Assembly: GCA_964620445.1 (NCBI GenBank)
Contig: CAZUHB010000034.1
Location: 1 to 64,000 of the forward strand
DNA from: CAZUHB01 sp964620445
GTDB lineage: Bacteria > Planctomycetota > B15-G4 > CAYZWU01
DNA length: 64,000 nucleotides
Direction: 5' to 3'
How positions within the stretch are numbered: the first letter of the stretch is position 1; each line of letters opens with the position of its first letter. Both the position numbers and the translations under genes were made by a program. This document shows positions 9,381-18,304 of the stretch, piece after piece. The notes beneath the pieces are model-generated. The model searched no databases. It was not told where the DNA came from and worked only from the letters and a program-made list of their open reading frames with translations.

Positions 9381-10382
9381 CTACTCGATCGGATCGGGTC
9401 CGGAAAGAACCTGATTCCTGAGCGCCACCTCGACAGGATGGGGATTCAGAAAGACCTGATCCGCGAAATCGGCCCGCTCGTACTTGCGCACGAAACGATT
9501 GATGATCGTGATCGGCCCGTCGAGGGAAATGTGGCGCGCGCGGTAGCGGTCGAGCGTATCGAGGAGCTCCCGCCTCTCATCAGCCGAGAGCTGCTTCTTG
9601 AAGGCTCTCGCGATCCGCTGCAGCACGTTCAGGTTCTTCCTGACCGTTGTTTTCAGCCTGAGCGCGGCCGAGAAGAGTTCCAGGTACCGCCGGTGGAGTT
9701 CCTTCGGATGGATACTCTCGGCTCCGGCCACGAGCCTGTTCATCAGGCGCGCGTGCTTCTCGCCATGTGCACGGAGCAGAAGCTCGTGGCGGCCGTGAAA
9801 GCCGATCAGGTTTGCGCGCGTCCTGCGGCGCGCCACGGTCTCGCGCCAACCGTTGAAGGCAAAGATGCGCGCAACGAAGTTCTCGCGCTGCCCCGGATCG
9901 CGGAGCCGGTCCGACTCGTCGACCGGGATCAGCGGGAAGCGGTCGACGAAAGCGCGCGCGAAGAGGCCGACTCCTTTCCGGACCGGGATCCCCTTCTCAT
10001 CGAAAACCTTGACGCGCGACAACCCGCTGCTCGGCGAACGGCTCTTGAAGATGAATCCCTGAAGATCTTCCTTCTCCAGCGCGCGCACCCGCTTCCGGCA
10101 CCACGCGCGCATCCGGGCGGTCACGTCGATCCTCGTGCGGATCGTGATCAGGCGGGGCGCCTCGCGCGGTTCTTCGAGGCGCATCGCCTCGCGCGGCACT
10201 TCGAGGCGCATCGCCTCGCGCGGCACGCCGAGGCCGCACTCGTACTCGGGGCAGACCGGCACATAGTCCACGTACCCGCCCAGTCCGCGGGCCAGGAAGG
10301 GATCGAACTTGTGGCCGCCGTCGTAGCGAACCTTCTCGCCCAGGAGACAGCTGCTGATTCCGAGCCTGATCTTGGGTTGCAT
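9381..10382 (-). CDS. YbgA-like DUF523 + DUF1722 protein
   Basis: About 333 aa, ATG at 10382 preceded by GGAGGG; an in-frame start at 10415 lacks such a site. The N-terminal half is a DUF523 domain (KIRLGISSCLLGEKVRYDGGHK, VPVCPEYECGLGVPREAMRL, then FKSRSPSSG and G(V/L)FARAF) and the C-terminal half is DUF1722 (ANLIGFHGRHELLLRAHGE). The same fusion occurs in Escherichia coli YbgA, whose biochemical role is not firmly established; two-domain members are often near photolyase genes, but none is seen here. The conserved Cys residues of DUF523 are present. Unusual: the VPREAMRLE segment is tandemly triplicated by a 27-bp repeat, inserting about 18 residues into a normally conserved loop. Confidence 0.88.
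   Translation of the reverse strand: MQPKIRLGISSCLLGEKVRYDGGHKFDPFLARGLGGYVDYVPVCPEYECGLGVPREAMRLEVPREAMRLEEPREAPRLITIRTRIDVTARMRAWCRKRVRALEKEDLQGFIFKSRSPSSGLSRVKVFDEKGIPVRKGVGLFARAFVDRFPLIPVDESDRLRDPGQRENFVARIFAFNGWRETVARRRTRANLIGFHGRHELLLRAHGEKHARLMNRLVAGAESIHPKELHRRYLELFSAALRLKTTVRKNLNVLQRIARAFKKQLSADERRELLDTLDRYRARHISLDGPITIINRFVRKYERADFADQVFLNPHPVEVALRNQVLSGPDPIE
10158..10233. repeat. 27-bp tandem repeat inside the DUF523 domain
   Basis: Units begin at 10158, 10185 and 10212 (cgcctcgcgcgg followed by a slightly varying part). The period is a multiple of three and yields PREAMRLE(V/E) repeats in the minus-strand protein. Confidence 0.88.
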
Positions 10383-10668
10383 CGCCCTCCATTCCGCTCC
10401 AATGGATCGAGCCAAAACTGCCGATATCTACATCAATGGAAGCTTAAGCTCCCTTTGGTGCGGTTTCATCGGGACCTGGAAAAAAAAGTGAATTTTTTAC
10501 GTACAAAAAAGCGTGCTTCTGCGCCTCGACCAGTGCGCCGGGGATCGGGCGCTGCTGTTTCCTGTTGAATGTACACGCCCGCTCCCGCGAGAATGGACGC
10601 TCCTCGAAGCGGAGCGACCGACGAACCGAGACGCATCGAACGGCCACGAGCCGGAGGATCCAAGAAAC

Positions 10669-11304
10669 ATGACCGAACCGGACCGCGACCTGGACGACAG
10701 AACCTTGCACATGGTGGCACGCGCCCGGAAGGGCGACCAGGAGGCGATCGCCGAGCTGTACGAGCTCTACGAGCAGAGGCTGAAAGGCGCCGTTCGCAAC
10801 GAACTCGGCAGCCGGCTGCGCGCCAAGATGGAGAGCGCCGACCTGATCCAGTCGGTCTGGGGCGATGTCCTCTCCGACATGGAGGGATTCGAGTACAGGG
10901 GGGCGGACTCCTTCTTCCATTGGCTCTCCTTCAGAGTCGTGCGGAAGATCGGGGACAAGGGCCGGTATTTCAGCGCCCGAAAGCGCGACCGCGAGGTCGA
11001 GAAACGGCTGTTCGGTAAAACCGTCCGGTCCGCGATCAGACGCCCGATCGCAACATCCGATCCCTCTCCCAGCGAGGCGGCCATGGCTGACGAGGATCTC
11101 AACAAGCTGATGAGCCTGCTCGGCCATCTGCCCGATCCGCAACGCCAGGCCGTGGTCCTGCGCACGAGAGACGGCATGGACTTCGACGAGATCGCCAGGA
11201 TGATGGACCGATCGCCCGGCGCGGTGCGCCAGCTCTACAACCGGGCCCTGAAAAAGATCGACCAGCTCTGGAACAAGGACGACCGGGACTCGCGCGGTCC
11301 GTGA
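10669..11304 (+). CDS. ECF-family RNA polymerase sigma factor
   Basis: A 211-aa sigma-70 factor. The ATG at 10669 follows GGAGG at 10652-10656; the open frame extends upstream but without a better site. Region 2 (about 10-90) contains ADLIQSVWGDVL, and region 4 (about 140-205) contains RQAVVLRTRDGMDFDEIARMM followed by SPGAVRQLYNRALKKI. It is of a different ECF subgroup from the factor at 235. The kinase-WD40 gene starts 13 bp after its stop, so the two are almost certainly one operon. Phosphorylation control of the sigma factor by that kinase is plausible (known for some ECF/kinase pairs) but is inference here. Confidence 0.93.
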   Translation: MTEPDRDLDDRTLHMVARARKGDQEAIAELYELYEQRLKGAVRNELGSRLRAKMESADLIQSVWGDVLSDMEGFEYRGADSFFHWLSFRVVRKIGDKGRYFSARKRDREVEKRLFGKTVRSAIRRPIATSDPSPSEAAMADEDLNKLMSLLGHLPDPQRQAVVLRTRDGMDFDEIARMMDRSPGAVRQLYNRALKKIDQLWNKDDRDSRGP

Positions 11305-11317
11305 AAGGACAAGTCAC

Positions 11318-14300
11318 ATGAACAACCGGGACGAAGAGAAATCCCGAGACGAGACAGGGTCGGGGGCACCACCGGAATCGAACGCCGATTCCGAGGATCT
11401 CTCGCGCCAGTACTCCGAGATCGAGGAGAAACTCGTGTCCCTCTTCGGCAAGGTGAGGCGGAAGGCCGCGCCCGAGGGGGATGCCGAGGCGTCCCGGGGC
11501 GACACGCCCCTGGTGCTGGGTGATTTCAGGATCCTGGGCGAGATCGGCTCGGGCGGCATGGGTACCGTCTACGAGGCGGAACAGATCTCGCTCAACCGCA
11601 AGGTGGCGCTCAAGGTACTTCCGTCACATCTCAGCTTTTCGAACGATGCCGTGCTCAAGTTCCGCCGCGAGGCGGAGGCGGGCGGCAGGCAACGGCACTC
11701 GGGCATCGTGGCGATCCACGCCGTGGGCGAGCACGAACGGATCCATTACATCGCCCAGGAACTGGTCGAGGGAGGCACCACGCTCAACGACAGCCTCGAC
11801 GAGTTTCGGGCCCGCGGCGCGCAGCCGCCCGGCTACTTTCGCGAGACCGCCCTGCTCACCGCCGAGGTGGCCGACGCCTTGCAGCACGCCCACGACGCGG
11901 GCGTGATCCACCGCGACGTCAAGCCTTCCAACATCCTGCTCACGCCCGACGGCATTCCGAAGATTACCGATTTCGGCCTGGCCAAGGTGGAGGACGCCCT
12001 CGCCTTGAGCCGCACGGGCGATCTCGCCGGGACGCCCTATTACATGTCGCCCGAGCAGGCGGCCAGCCACCGCATGGGGATCGACCGCCGCACCGATATC
12101 TTCTCCCTGGGCGCGACCTTTTACGAGCTGCTCACTCTCGTGCGCCCTTTCGAGGGAACCTCTTCCCAGGAAGTGCTCAAGAAGATCCTTCTCCACGATC
12201 CGCGCGATCCGCGCAAGATCAACAGCAGCGTGCCGCGCGACCTGGCCGTGATCTGCCTCAAGGCGATGGAAAAGGACCCGAACCGCCGCTACCAGTCGAT
12301 GGCCGAACTGAGCGACGACCTGCGCCGTTACCTGAGCGGCGACGTGATTCTCGCCAGGCCGGCCGGCGTGGGCGAACGTCTCTGGAAGCGCATCAGCCGG
12401 AACCCGGCGCTGAGCGCCGTCACCGGCATCGCGCTGCTCGCGACCTTGGCCCTGATCGTGACCCTGCCCTGGTACATCGTCCAGGTCAGCAATGAGAAAT
12501 CGGAGGCGCTCCAGCAGCGGAAAAATGCCGAGAATGCACGAGCAGCGGCCACGGGCGCGATGAACGAGGCGATCCGGGAGCGGGACGCGCGCGAGCAGGC
12601 ATTGGTCGAGAAGGATGCGGCTCTGAAAAGAGCACAAGGCCTCTACCTCGCCACCCAGTCGCCGCTCGTTCTGGAAAGCGATCCGGGCCTCGCCCTGCTC
12701 CTCGCCATCGAGGCGGCAGAGCGCGCGCCCGGGCTCGCTGCCAACAGCGCGCTCATTGGCGCCTTCGGGGAGAGCCGCGAGCGGCTCATCGTTCCGCTCG
12801 GGCGCAGTGTGAGCAGTGCGGCTTTCAGTCCTGACGGGAAGCGGGTGATCGCTGCCTCGTACAGAAGGGCGTATATCGTGGACGCGGCCACGGGCGAGAT
12901 CGTGACCGAACTGCAACCTGAAGAACACTCCGTTTTTCGCGCGTCGTTCCTTCCTGACGGGCAACGGGCAATCACACAAACCAATTATAATGCCATCCGG
13001 GTCTGGGATCTCGCCAGCGGGGAGTTGACGCTCTCCTACCGGCCGGAGGATGGCTCCATCTCCCTCCCGCATCTCTGCGACGACGGCAGGCTGCTCGTCG
13101 TGGTACACCGGGACAGAGACAAGCACACCAGCCCGGTCCGCATCGTAAACGTGGCCGACGGCAGCGAGGTCGCCACTCTCGACAACCCGAAAGGAGATCT
13201 GTCCTTTGCGGCGTTCAGCCCCGGCGGCGCCAGGGTGGCGCTGCGCGGTTTCAAAACGTACGAGTTCGTCATCTTCGACACGACGAGCGGTGAAAGGCTG
13301 CTGGCCGTGGACGGTCAATTCGCACGACCTTCGGCGGCCGCCTTCAGTCCCGACGGCGTCATGCTGGTGACCGGCGGTCACGACAAGGAAGCACGCCTGT
13401 GGAACTCGGTCACCGGCGAGTGTCTGGCCGTTCTCGATGGGCACACGCAGCCGATCACGGCGGTCTGTTTCAGCCCGGACTGCCGGTTGGTTGCCACCGC
13501 GTCGAAGGACGCCACCGTGCGCGTCTACAGCGTGGCAACGGCCGAGGAGATCAGTCTGCTCAGGGGACACGCGTCGGATGTGGTGTCCGTCTCCTTCGCG
13601 CCCGACAATCGAAGGGTTCTCACGGCGTCGAAGGACGGCACGATCCGCATCTTCGATGCAACGACCGAGATGCTCCCCTTCTTTCCCACCGAGTCCTGGG
13701 AGGGTCAGGTGGTCCTCCCGAAAACGAAGGCCCAGTGCACGGAGGGCTCGACCTTCGGGCCCGCGTGGGGTTACCAGGTGGTCGATGTCAGCCCTGACGG
13801 CTCCAGGCTGCTTACAGCCGCGAACAAGGTGGTGCACCTCTTCGAAGCGGCCACGGGAAGACGCTGCGCCCTGCTCGACGGGCACAAGGGGCCGGTGTGC
13901 GACGCGCGTTTCAGCCCGGACGGTAGCAAGATCGTCACCGCCGGGTCGTGGGACCAGACCGCCCGCGTTTTCGACGCGGCCACGGGCGAGTGCCTGGCTG
14001 TTCTCGGCAAACCGGAAAAGGACACTGTTCGAAAAACGATGCGGGCTCTCATCGGCGCACTCGATTCGGAACTGATCGCACCAGGCAGACGGCAGGACGC
14101 GGTGCGGACCGCGGTATTCAGCCCTGACAGCAAGAAGGTGCTCCTGTCGGGACGGATCATCGATACCGACGACGGAAAGAAGGACCGATCGGTGTCGGCC
14201 GAGATCTACGATGCCGAAACAGGACATAAACTCGCCACCCTCGAGGAGGAAGGCACCTTCATCTGGACCGCCGCGTTCAGCCCTGACGGAGGTCAGGTGG

Positions 14301-15517
14301 CCACGGCGTGCGAAATGTCCCAGACCGCGATCTGGGACGCGAACACAGGCGAGAAGCTCTTCACCCTCGTCGATCGCGACGCGGCGATTTACGGCGCGCA
14401 CGCCGTGTACACCGCCTGCTTCAACCACGACGGCACCCGGCTCGTCTCGGCCGGAACGCGCGACTCGACAGCGCGGATCTGGAACGCCGAGACAGTGGAA
14501 GAGATGTTCGCGCTCCGCGCTGACAACGGATTCATGCTGTGCGCGGCCTTCAGTCCCGACGGGGCCAAGGTGGTCACCACGTCGGAGAAGCGCAGCGCGC
14601 CATTCGATACCCAGATCCGTGTCTGGTGCGCGCGGACGGGCGAGGAGCTCTTCGCCATCAGTGACGCTGTTACCCACAGCGGCGTGGCAGTCTTCAGTTC
14701 GGACAGCGCCAGGCTGATCGCCGGCTTCTCCGACGGCAAGGCGCGGATCTTCGACACCGGCTCGGGCGAGATGGTCGCCGAGCTGGGCGGGCACGCGGCG
14801 CCCGTGCTCACTGCGTTGTTCAGCAAAGCGGGCAACAGGATCGTGACCGTTTGCACCGATGGTCAGATCAAGATCTGGCCCGGCGATTTTCTCGCCGCCG
14901 CAAAGTCGATCCAATCCCGCGAACTGTCGCACGAGGAACGGGTGCGTTATCACATTCTCGAACCCGCGGAAAGCGCGGCTATGGAGCTCGTCGATCGGCT
15001 CTTCGAGAAACATGTCGTTGCCGAGGAAGTTCTCGCCCGCCTCGGCGAGGAGGGGCCTCTCGGCCGGGATGTCTTGGAGGCGGCGGAGAGATTCGTCGCG
15101 CTGCGCAAGCGTCCCACGATGCAGCTCATAAAAGAGAGCCTCAAGACGGTCCGCTCGCCCGGTAAGCCGACCGAAGTCTACGAGAGAGCACTGTGCAAGG
15201 CGCGGACCGCGTGCGACCGCGAGGACGCTCTCGTGGATTACCTTCTCACACGCGGCATCGCCGAGTACAGGGTCGGCCTCCACGAGCAGGCTCTCGAGAC
15301 CCTGGCGGATTTCAACGCCCGGTTCGCTCGCGAAGGCAGGGGGGCGGCGCCCTCAGCCTATGCCTATTTGGCCATGGCCCATGCCTGTCTCGGCCACGAT
15401 GCCGAGGCTGCGACCTCCCTCGAAAAATTCCGGAAACTCCTGAAAGGCGTACACGCTGCCTCACAACACAGGTACCTCCTCATGGCCGAGGAAGCGGAGG
15501 AGCTCGTGGGGAAGTGA
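11318..15517 (+). CDS. Ser/Thr protein kinase fused to double WD40 propeller and TPR tail
   Basis: 1399 aa, ATG after AAGGAC. The kinase domain has GSGGMGTV from residue 77, VALKVL lysine, HRDVKPSN from 198, DFGLAK from 218 and GTPYYMSPEQ, so it should be active. One membrane segment (about 361-390, VTGIALLATLALIVTLPWYIV) is followed by a helical stretch (about 390-450). From about 490 to 1200 there are roughly 14 repeats with the WD40 signature (F)SPDG and variants (AAFSPDGKRV, VCFSPDCRLV, ARFSPDGSKI, AAFSPDGAKV), enough for two seven-bladed propellers. The last 300 residues are helical with TPR-like character. The kinase should face the cytoplasm and the propellers the outside, where they could bind a ligand or partner protein. 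Confidence 0.94.
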   Translation: MNNRDEEKSRDETGSGAPPESNADSEDLSRQYSEIEEKLVSLFGKVRRKAAPEGDAEASRGDTPLVLGDFRILGEIGSGGMGTVYEAEQISLNRKVALKVLPSHLSFSNDAVLKFRREAEAGGRQRHSGIVAIHAVGEHERIHYIAQELVEGGTTLNDSLDEFRARGAQPPGYFRETALLTAEVADALQHAHDAGVIHRDVKPSNILLTPDGIPKITDFGLAKVEDALALSRTGDLAGTPYYMSPEQAASHRMGIDRRTDIFSLGATFYELLTLVRPFEGTSSQEVLKKILLHDPRDPRKINSSVPRDLAVICLKAMEKDPNRRYQSMAELSDDLRRYLSGDVILARPAGVGERLWKRISRNPALSAVTGIALLATLALIVTLPWYIVQVSNEKSEALQQRKNAENARAAATGAMNEAIRERDAREQALVEKDAALKRAQGLYLATQSPLVLESDPGLALLLAIEAAERAPGLAANSALIGAFGESRERLIVPLGRSVSSAAFSPDGKRVIAASYRRAYIVDAATGEIVTELQPEEHSVFRASFLPDGQRAITQTNYNAIRVWDLASGELTLSYRPEDGSISLPHLCDDGRLLVVVHRDRDKHTSPVRIVNVADGSEVATLDNPKGDLSFAAFSPGGARVALRGFKTYEFVIFDTTSGERLLAVDGQFARPSAAAFSPDGVMLVTGGHDKEARLWNSVTGECLAVLDGHTQPITAVCFSPDCRLVATASKDATVRVYSVATAEEISLLRGHASDVVSVSFAPDNRRVLTASKDGTIRIFDATTEMLPFFPTESWEGQVVLPKTKAQCTEGSTFGPAWGYQVVDVSPDGSRLLTAANKVVHLFEAATGRRCALLDGHKGPVCDARFSPDGSKIVTAGSWDQTARVFDAATGECLAVLGKPEKDTVRKTMRALIGALDSELIAPGRRQDAVRTAVFSPDSKKVLLSGRIIDTDDGKKDRSVSAEIYDAETGHKLATLEEEGTFIWTAAFSPDGGQVATACEMSQTAIWDANTGEKLFTLVDRDAAIYGAHAVYTACFNHDGTRLVSAGTRDSTARIWNAETVEEMFALRADNGFMLCAAFSPDGAKVVTTSEKRSAPFDTQIRVWCARTGEELFAISDAVTHSGVAVFSSDSARLIAGFSDGKARIFDTGSGEMVAELGGHAAPVLTALFSKAGNRIVTVCTDGQIKIWPGDFLAAAKSIQSRELSHEERVRYHILEPAESAAMELVDRLFEKHVVAEEVLARLGEEGPLGRDVLEAAERFVALRKRPTMQLIKESLKTVRSPGKPTEVYERALCKARTACDREDALVDYLLTRGIAEYRVGLHEQALETLADFNARFAREGRGAAPSAYAYLAMAHACLGHDAEAATSLEKFRKLLKGVHAASQHRYLLMAEEAEELVGK

Positions 15518-15579
15518 AAACCCCGGCGCGCCGCGATCGCCCATTCTGCGGAAGAAAATCAGAAAAAGAGGGAATAAAG

Positions 15580-15619
15580 CTACAACTGTAGTAGTTAAAA
15601 AACTACAATTGTAGTAGTT
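15580..15619. promoter_or_regulatory. twin BlaI-type operators
   Basis: Two copies of a 17-bp unit CTACAA(C/T)TGTAGTAGTT start at 15580 and 15603, a 23-bp period. Each contains a palindrome of the type TACAnnTGTA (15581-15590; 15602-15615 is a perfect 14-bp palindrome ACTACAATTGTAGT). This matches the known core of BlaI/MecI operators. The pair lies 20 bp upstream of the M56 peptidase start and presumably controls that gene and its BlaI-like partner. Confidence 0.85.
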
Positions 15620-15638
15620 CTTTCGTGGGAGGTGCCTC

Positions 15639-17882
15639 ATGGTTTTCGACGCGGATGCTCTCGGGCCTTTTTTGTGGCGTTCGGGCTTGCTCATAGGGCT
15701 CGCCTACTTGCTGAACGCCACTCTTTTCAAGCGCTGCCCGGCTTACAGGCGGGGAGCGCTCCTCGCTGTTCTCCTTCTCGTACCGATCGTGTGGCTCTCG
15801 GCGAGCGTCCCTCTCGAGGCGCCCTCGTGGTTGGTCTCGCTCGAATCGGTCCGAGCGGCGAACGACGAGGGGGCGCCTTTTTCGATCGGCGCGGAGTTGG
15901 CGCGCGCGAGCTGGCGCGTGAACACACCCGGCATGTGGGCCAGTCGGGGTGCCGCTTTCGGTTCGAACCGGTCGATCGGATTCAGTACACACAATGCTCT
16001 CTTCGCGATCTGGCTTGCGGGTGCTGCGATCTTCTTTTTTCAATACGCTCTTCAGGCCGTTCGCATGCGGCAGCTTCTTGTCGCGGCGCGGCCCGTATCA
16101 AAGGGCCCGCTCCTGCGGCGGTTCGATCGGATCGTCCGGTCGTTCGGGGCATCGCCACGGCTCAGGCTGCTCGGGTCGCCGGACATGGCCGGGCCTGCGG
16201 CGGCGGGTGTGTTTTTCCCGGCGGTTCTCGTGCCGGCTGATCGGGAAGGGGGTGGGGCGGACTGTGCCGAGCAGGGGCTGATTCACGAAGTCCTGCACCA
16301 CACACGCCGCGACCCGCTGATCCGCCACGCGGCCGCGATCGTGCGCGGTCTTTTCTGGTTTCAGCCCCTGGTACATCTTGTCTGCCGCTCCCTCTCGAAC
16401 GAGTCGGAACGGGCCGTGGACCTGGCCGTGATCGAGGCCTCGGGCGACAGGGAGGGTTACATCGACCAGCTTCACCAAACAGCACGCAGGGCGGCGCTCT
16501 TGCCGGCTCGCACCGTGCGCACGGCGACTCTTTTCGGGGAACGGATTTCGCTGATCAGAAGGAGGATCGAGATGCTTGTGAATCACAATAAATTCCGTAC
16601 CGCGCGGCGGCCCTTTGTCTTTGCAGGGGTCGTGTCGCTTCTGCTTTGCTCGGGCCTGCTCTTTCTGGCGATCGGATCGTGCTCCGTACCCGCCGAGGAA
16701 AAGGACGCGCCCGATGTCATGGTGGGGATCGGGGGGGGGCCGGGGCTCGTGATCGGTGATGATTCAGCGGATAGCACGGGGGAACAACACGACAAAACCG
16801 TGATCGTGTGCAGGGACGAGAAAGGCTTGTACCGCTTGAGAGACGGGTTCGAGAGCGTGTCGTGCGTTACGACCGCCCCCTTTGACAGGCTGACGGCAAA
16901 ACTCGACAAGGAGCAGTTGAAAACTCTCGATCCGGACAGGGACTGGACATTCGATCGCGACGCACAGGCGCTCAGACTCACCAATCCGATCGATCTCAAG
17001 GAGAACATGGTTTTTGCTTACGGTCGCCGGGCGGTCCCCTGGGTCTGGTCCACGCCGAACATGACGAAACGGACCGTTGCGCCGATCGCCGCCGGCACGG
17101 TCGAGGTCGTCATCAACGGACGCGACGGCCGGTTGGGCGAGGACTTCGAGGTGGACCACGAAAGGGGCTTCATCCGTTTCTTGAAGGAGGATGACTGCAC
17201 GCCCGAGACCTCCTACGAGATCAGTTACGGTTACTATCCCTACCCCGACCGTCCCCAGTTGATAGCGAGCATGGGTTTTTGCAGGACGAAAAGCGATAAG
17301 GCCGCGAAGGGCAGCGAAGCTTCGGCGCCCGCGGAGGATTCGAAAGCCAAGAAGTCCGAGCTCCTTGTTCTTTCCGAGCTCTACAAGAAAGTGGCGCCCG
17401 AGGCCGAACCGATCGGCCTCTGGAAAACGGCGGACAGCAACCTGTTCGTTCCCAAGCGGCCCCTGGTCGGCCGGGAGTTCAAGCTCATGCTCAAGGAACG
17501 CGGCATGCAGGGGAAGGGACGCTTTCTGGCACACAAGGAGGAATTCACCTTCGATCCGTCGGCGCAGAGGATCGTACTCTCGGACCGGGTCGTGATCGAC
17601 GGGCGCAAGCAGGTTCTCACCGCCTGGGGGATTCCCGAGGACAACCGGACCTACCAGTTTCCCGGGCCGATCGAGAAGGGATCGATCCGCTACATCTACG
17701 AGGGCGACGAACTTGCCGAGGGAGAGGGATATGTCGTCGACTATGCCCGGAGCCGGGTCACGCTCGAGGGCCGCGAATTCGACAAGGTCGAGACGAAAAA
17801 GGGTATGGTGATGCAATCCGTGTTCCGCCACGTGATCACCGCCGGCGAATGGACGATCAGGAACTATCCGGAGGAGAAGTGA
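15639..17882 (+). CDS. BlaR1-like M56 membrane metallopeptidase with non-penicillin-binding sensor domain
   Basis: 747 aa, ATG after GGGAGGTG. The N-terminal part has three likely membrane segments (about 13-30, 40-60 and 120-145) and a cytoplasmic loop with the zinc motif HEVLH at residues 216-220 (IHEVLHHTRRD), followed by the downstream glutamate region NESERAVDLAVIEA. A fourth membrane segment lies at about 324-346 (FVFAGVVSLLLCSGLLFLA). This is the BlaR1/MecR1 membrane-protease layout, which cleaves a BlaI-type repressor on signal (family knowledge). The extracellular C-terminus, about 400 residues, shows no transpeptidase motifs. It has beta-rich repeats (GTVEVVINGRDGRLGEDFEVD and GSIRYIYEGDELAEGEGYVVD), so the signal sensed is probably not a beta-lactam. 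Confidence 0.88.
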   Translation: MVFDADALGPFLWRSGLLIGLAYLLNATLFKRCPAYRRGALLAVLLLVPIVWLSASVPLEAPSWLVSLESVRAANDEGAPFSIGAELARASWRVNTPGMWASRGAAFGSNRSIGFSTHNALFAIWLAGAAIFFFQYALQAVRMRQLLVAARPVSKGPLLRRFDRIVRSFGASPRLRLLGSPDMAGPAAAGVFFPAVLVPADREGGGADCAEQGLIHEVLHHTRRDPLIRHAAAIVRGLFWFQPLVHLVCRSLSNESERAVDLAVIEASGDREGYIDQLHQTARRAALLPARTVRTATLFGERISLIRRRIEMLVNHNKFRTARRPFVFAGVVSLLLCSGLLFLAIGSCSVPAEEKDAPDVMVGIGGGPGLVIGDDSADSTGEQHDKTVIVCRDEKGLYRLRDGFESVSCVTTAPFDRLTAKLDKEQLKTLDPDRDWTFDRDAQALRLTNPIDLKENMVFAYGRRAVPWVWSTPNMTKRTVAPIAAGTVEVVINGRDGRLGEDFEVDHERGFIRFLKEDDCTPETSYEISYGYYPYPDRPQLIASMGFCRTKSDKAAKGSEASAPAEDSKAKKSELLVLSELYKKVAPEAEPIGLWKTADSNLFVPKRPLVGREFKLMLKERGMQGKGRFLAHKEEFTFDPSAQRIVLSDRVVIDGRKQVLTAWGIPEDNRTYQFPGPIEKGSIRYIYEGDELAEGEGYVVDYARSRVTLEGREFDKVETKKGMVMQSVFRHVITAGEWTIRNYPEEK

Positions 17883-18274
17883 AAAGGAACGAGAACACCC
17901 GATCGCCGGGACCGCTCGAAATGGCCATCCTCGAAATCCTCTGGCGACAGGGCGCATCCACGGCGCGCGCCGTGCACGATGCGCTCTCCCGGGAACGGAC
18001 CCTGGCCTACAGCACGGTGCTCACCGTCCTGCGCAGGATGGAGGCGAAAGGAACGCTGAGCCGGCGCAAGGTGTCGCGCAGCCATGTCTACGAGGCCAGG
18101 ACCGACAAGAGCTCTTATCGGATGAGCTCGGTCAGCGACCTTCTGGCCAGGTTTTTCAGCGGCTCGCCCAGAAAGCTGATCGCCCATCTCGTGGAGGAAA
18201 GAAAGATCTCGGCGAAGGAACTCGCCAAGATCGAGGACCTCATCGCTCAGCAGAAGAGCAAGAAACGGCGGTGA
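17879..18274 (+). CDS. BlaI/MecI-type winged-helix repressor
   Basis: About 131 aa. The GTG start at 17879 overlaps the stop of the M56 gene in a GTGA sequence, with GGAGGAG just upstream, which indicates translational coupling; a longer frame from 17849 is less likely. The winged helix is clear (EMAILEILWRQGASTARAVHDAL, YSTVLTVLRRMEAKGTLSRRKV, SHVYEA) and the C-terminal dimerisation helices end in a basic tail. In this family the repressor binds TACAnnTGTA operators and is cut by its BlaR1 partner. Both elements are here, with twin operators ahead of the operon, so autoregulation is expected. Confidence 0.92.
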   Translation: MKRNENTRSPGPLEMAILEILWRQGASTARAVHDALSRERTLAYSTVLTVLRRMEAKGTLSRRKVSRSHVYEARTDKSSYRMSSVSDLLARFFSGSPRKLIAHLVEERKISAKELAKIEDLIAQQKSKKRR

Positions 18275-18304
18275 GGCCGATCGATCGAGCCGGCCCACGT
18301 CGAA

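Noticed and set aside
10441..10450. AGCTTAAGCT palindrome between divergent genes
   Set aside because: Short and without flanking symmetry; not enough to call an operator.
15639..17882. Beta-lactam resistance operon
   Set aside because: No penicillin-binding motifs in the sensor domain and no beta-lactamase gene nearby.
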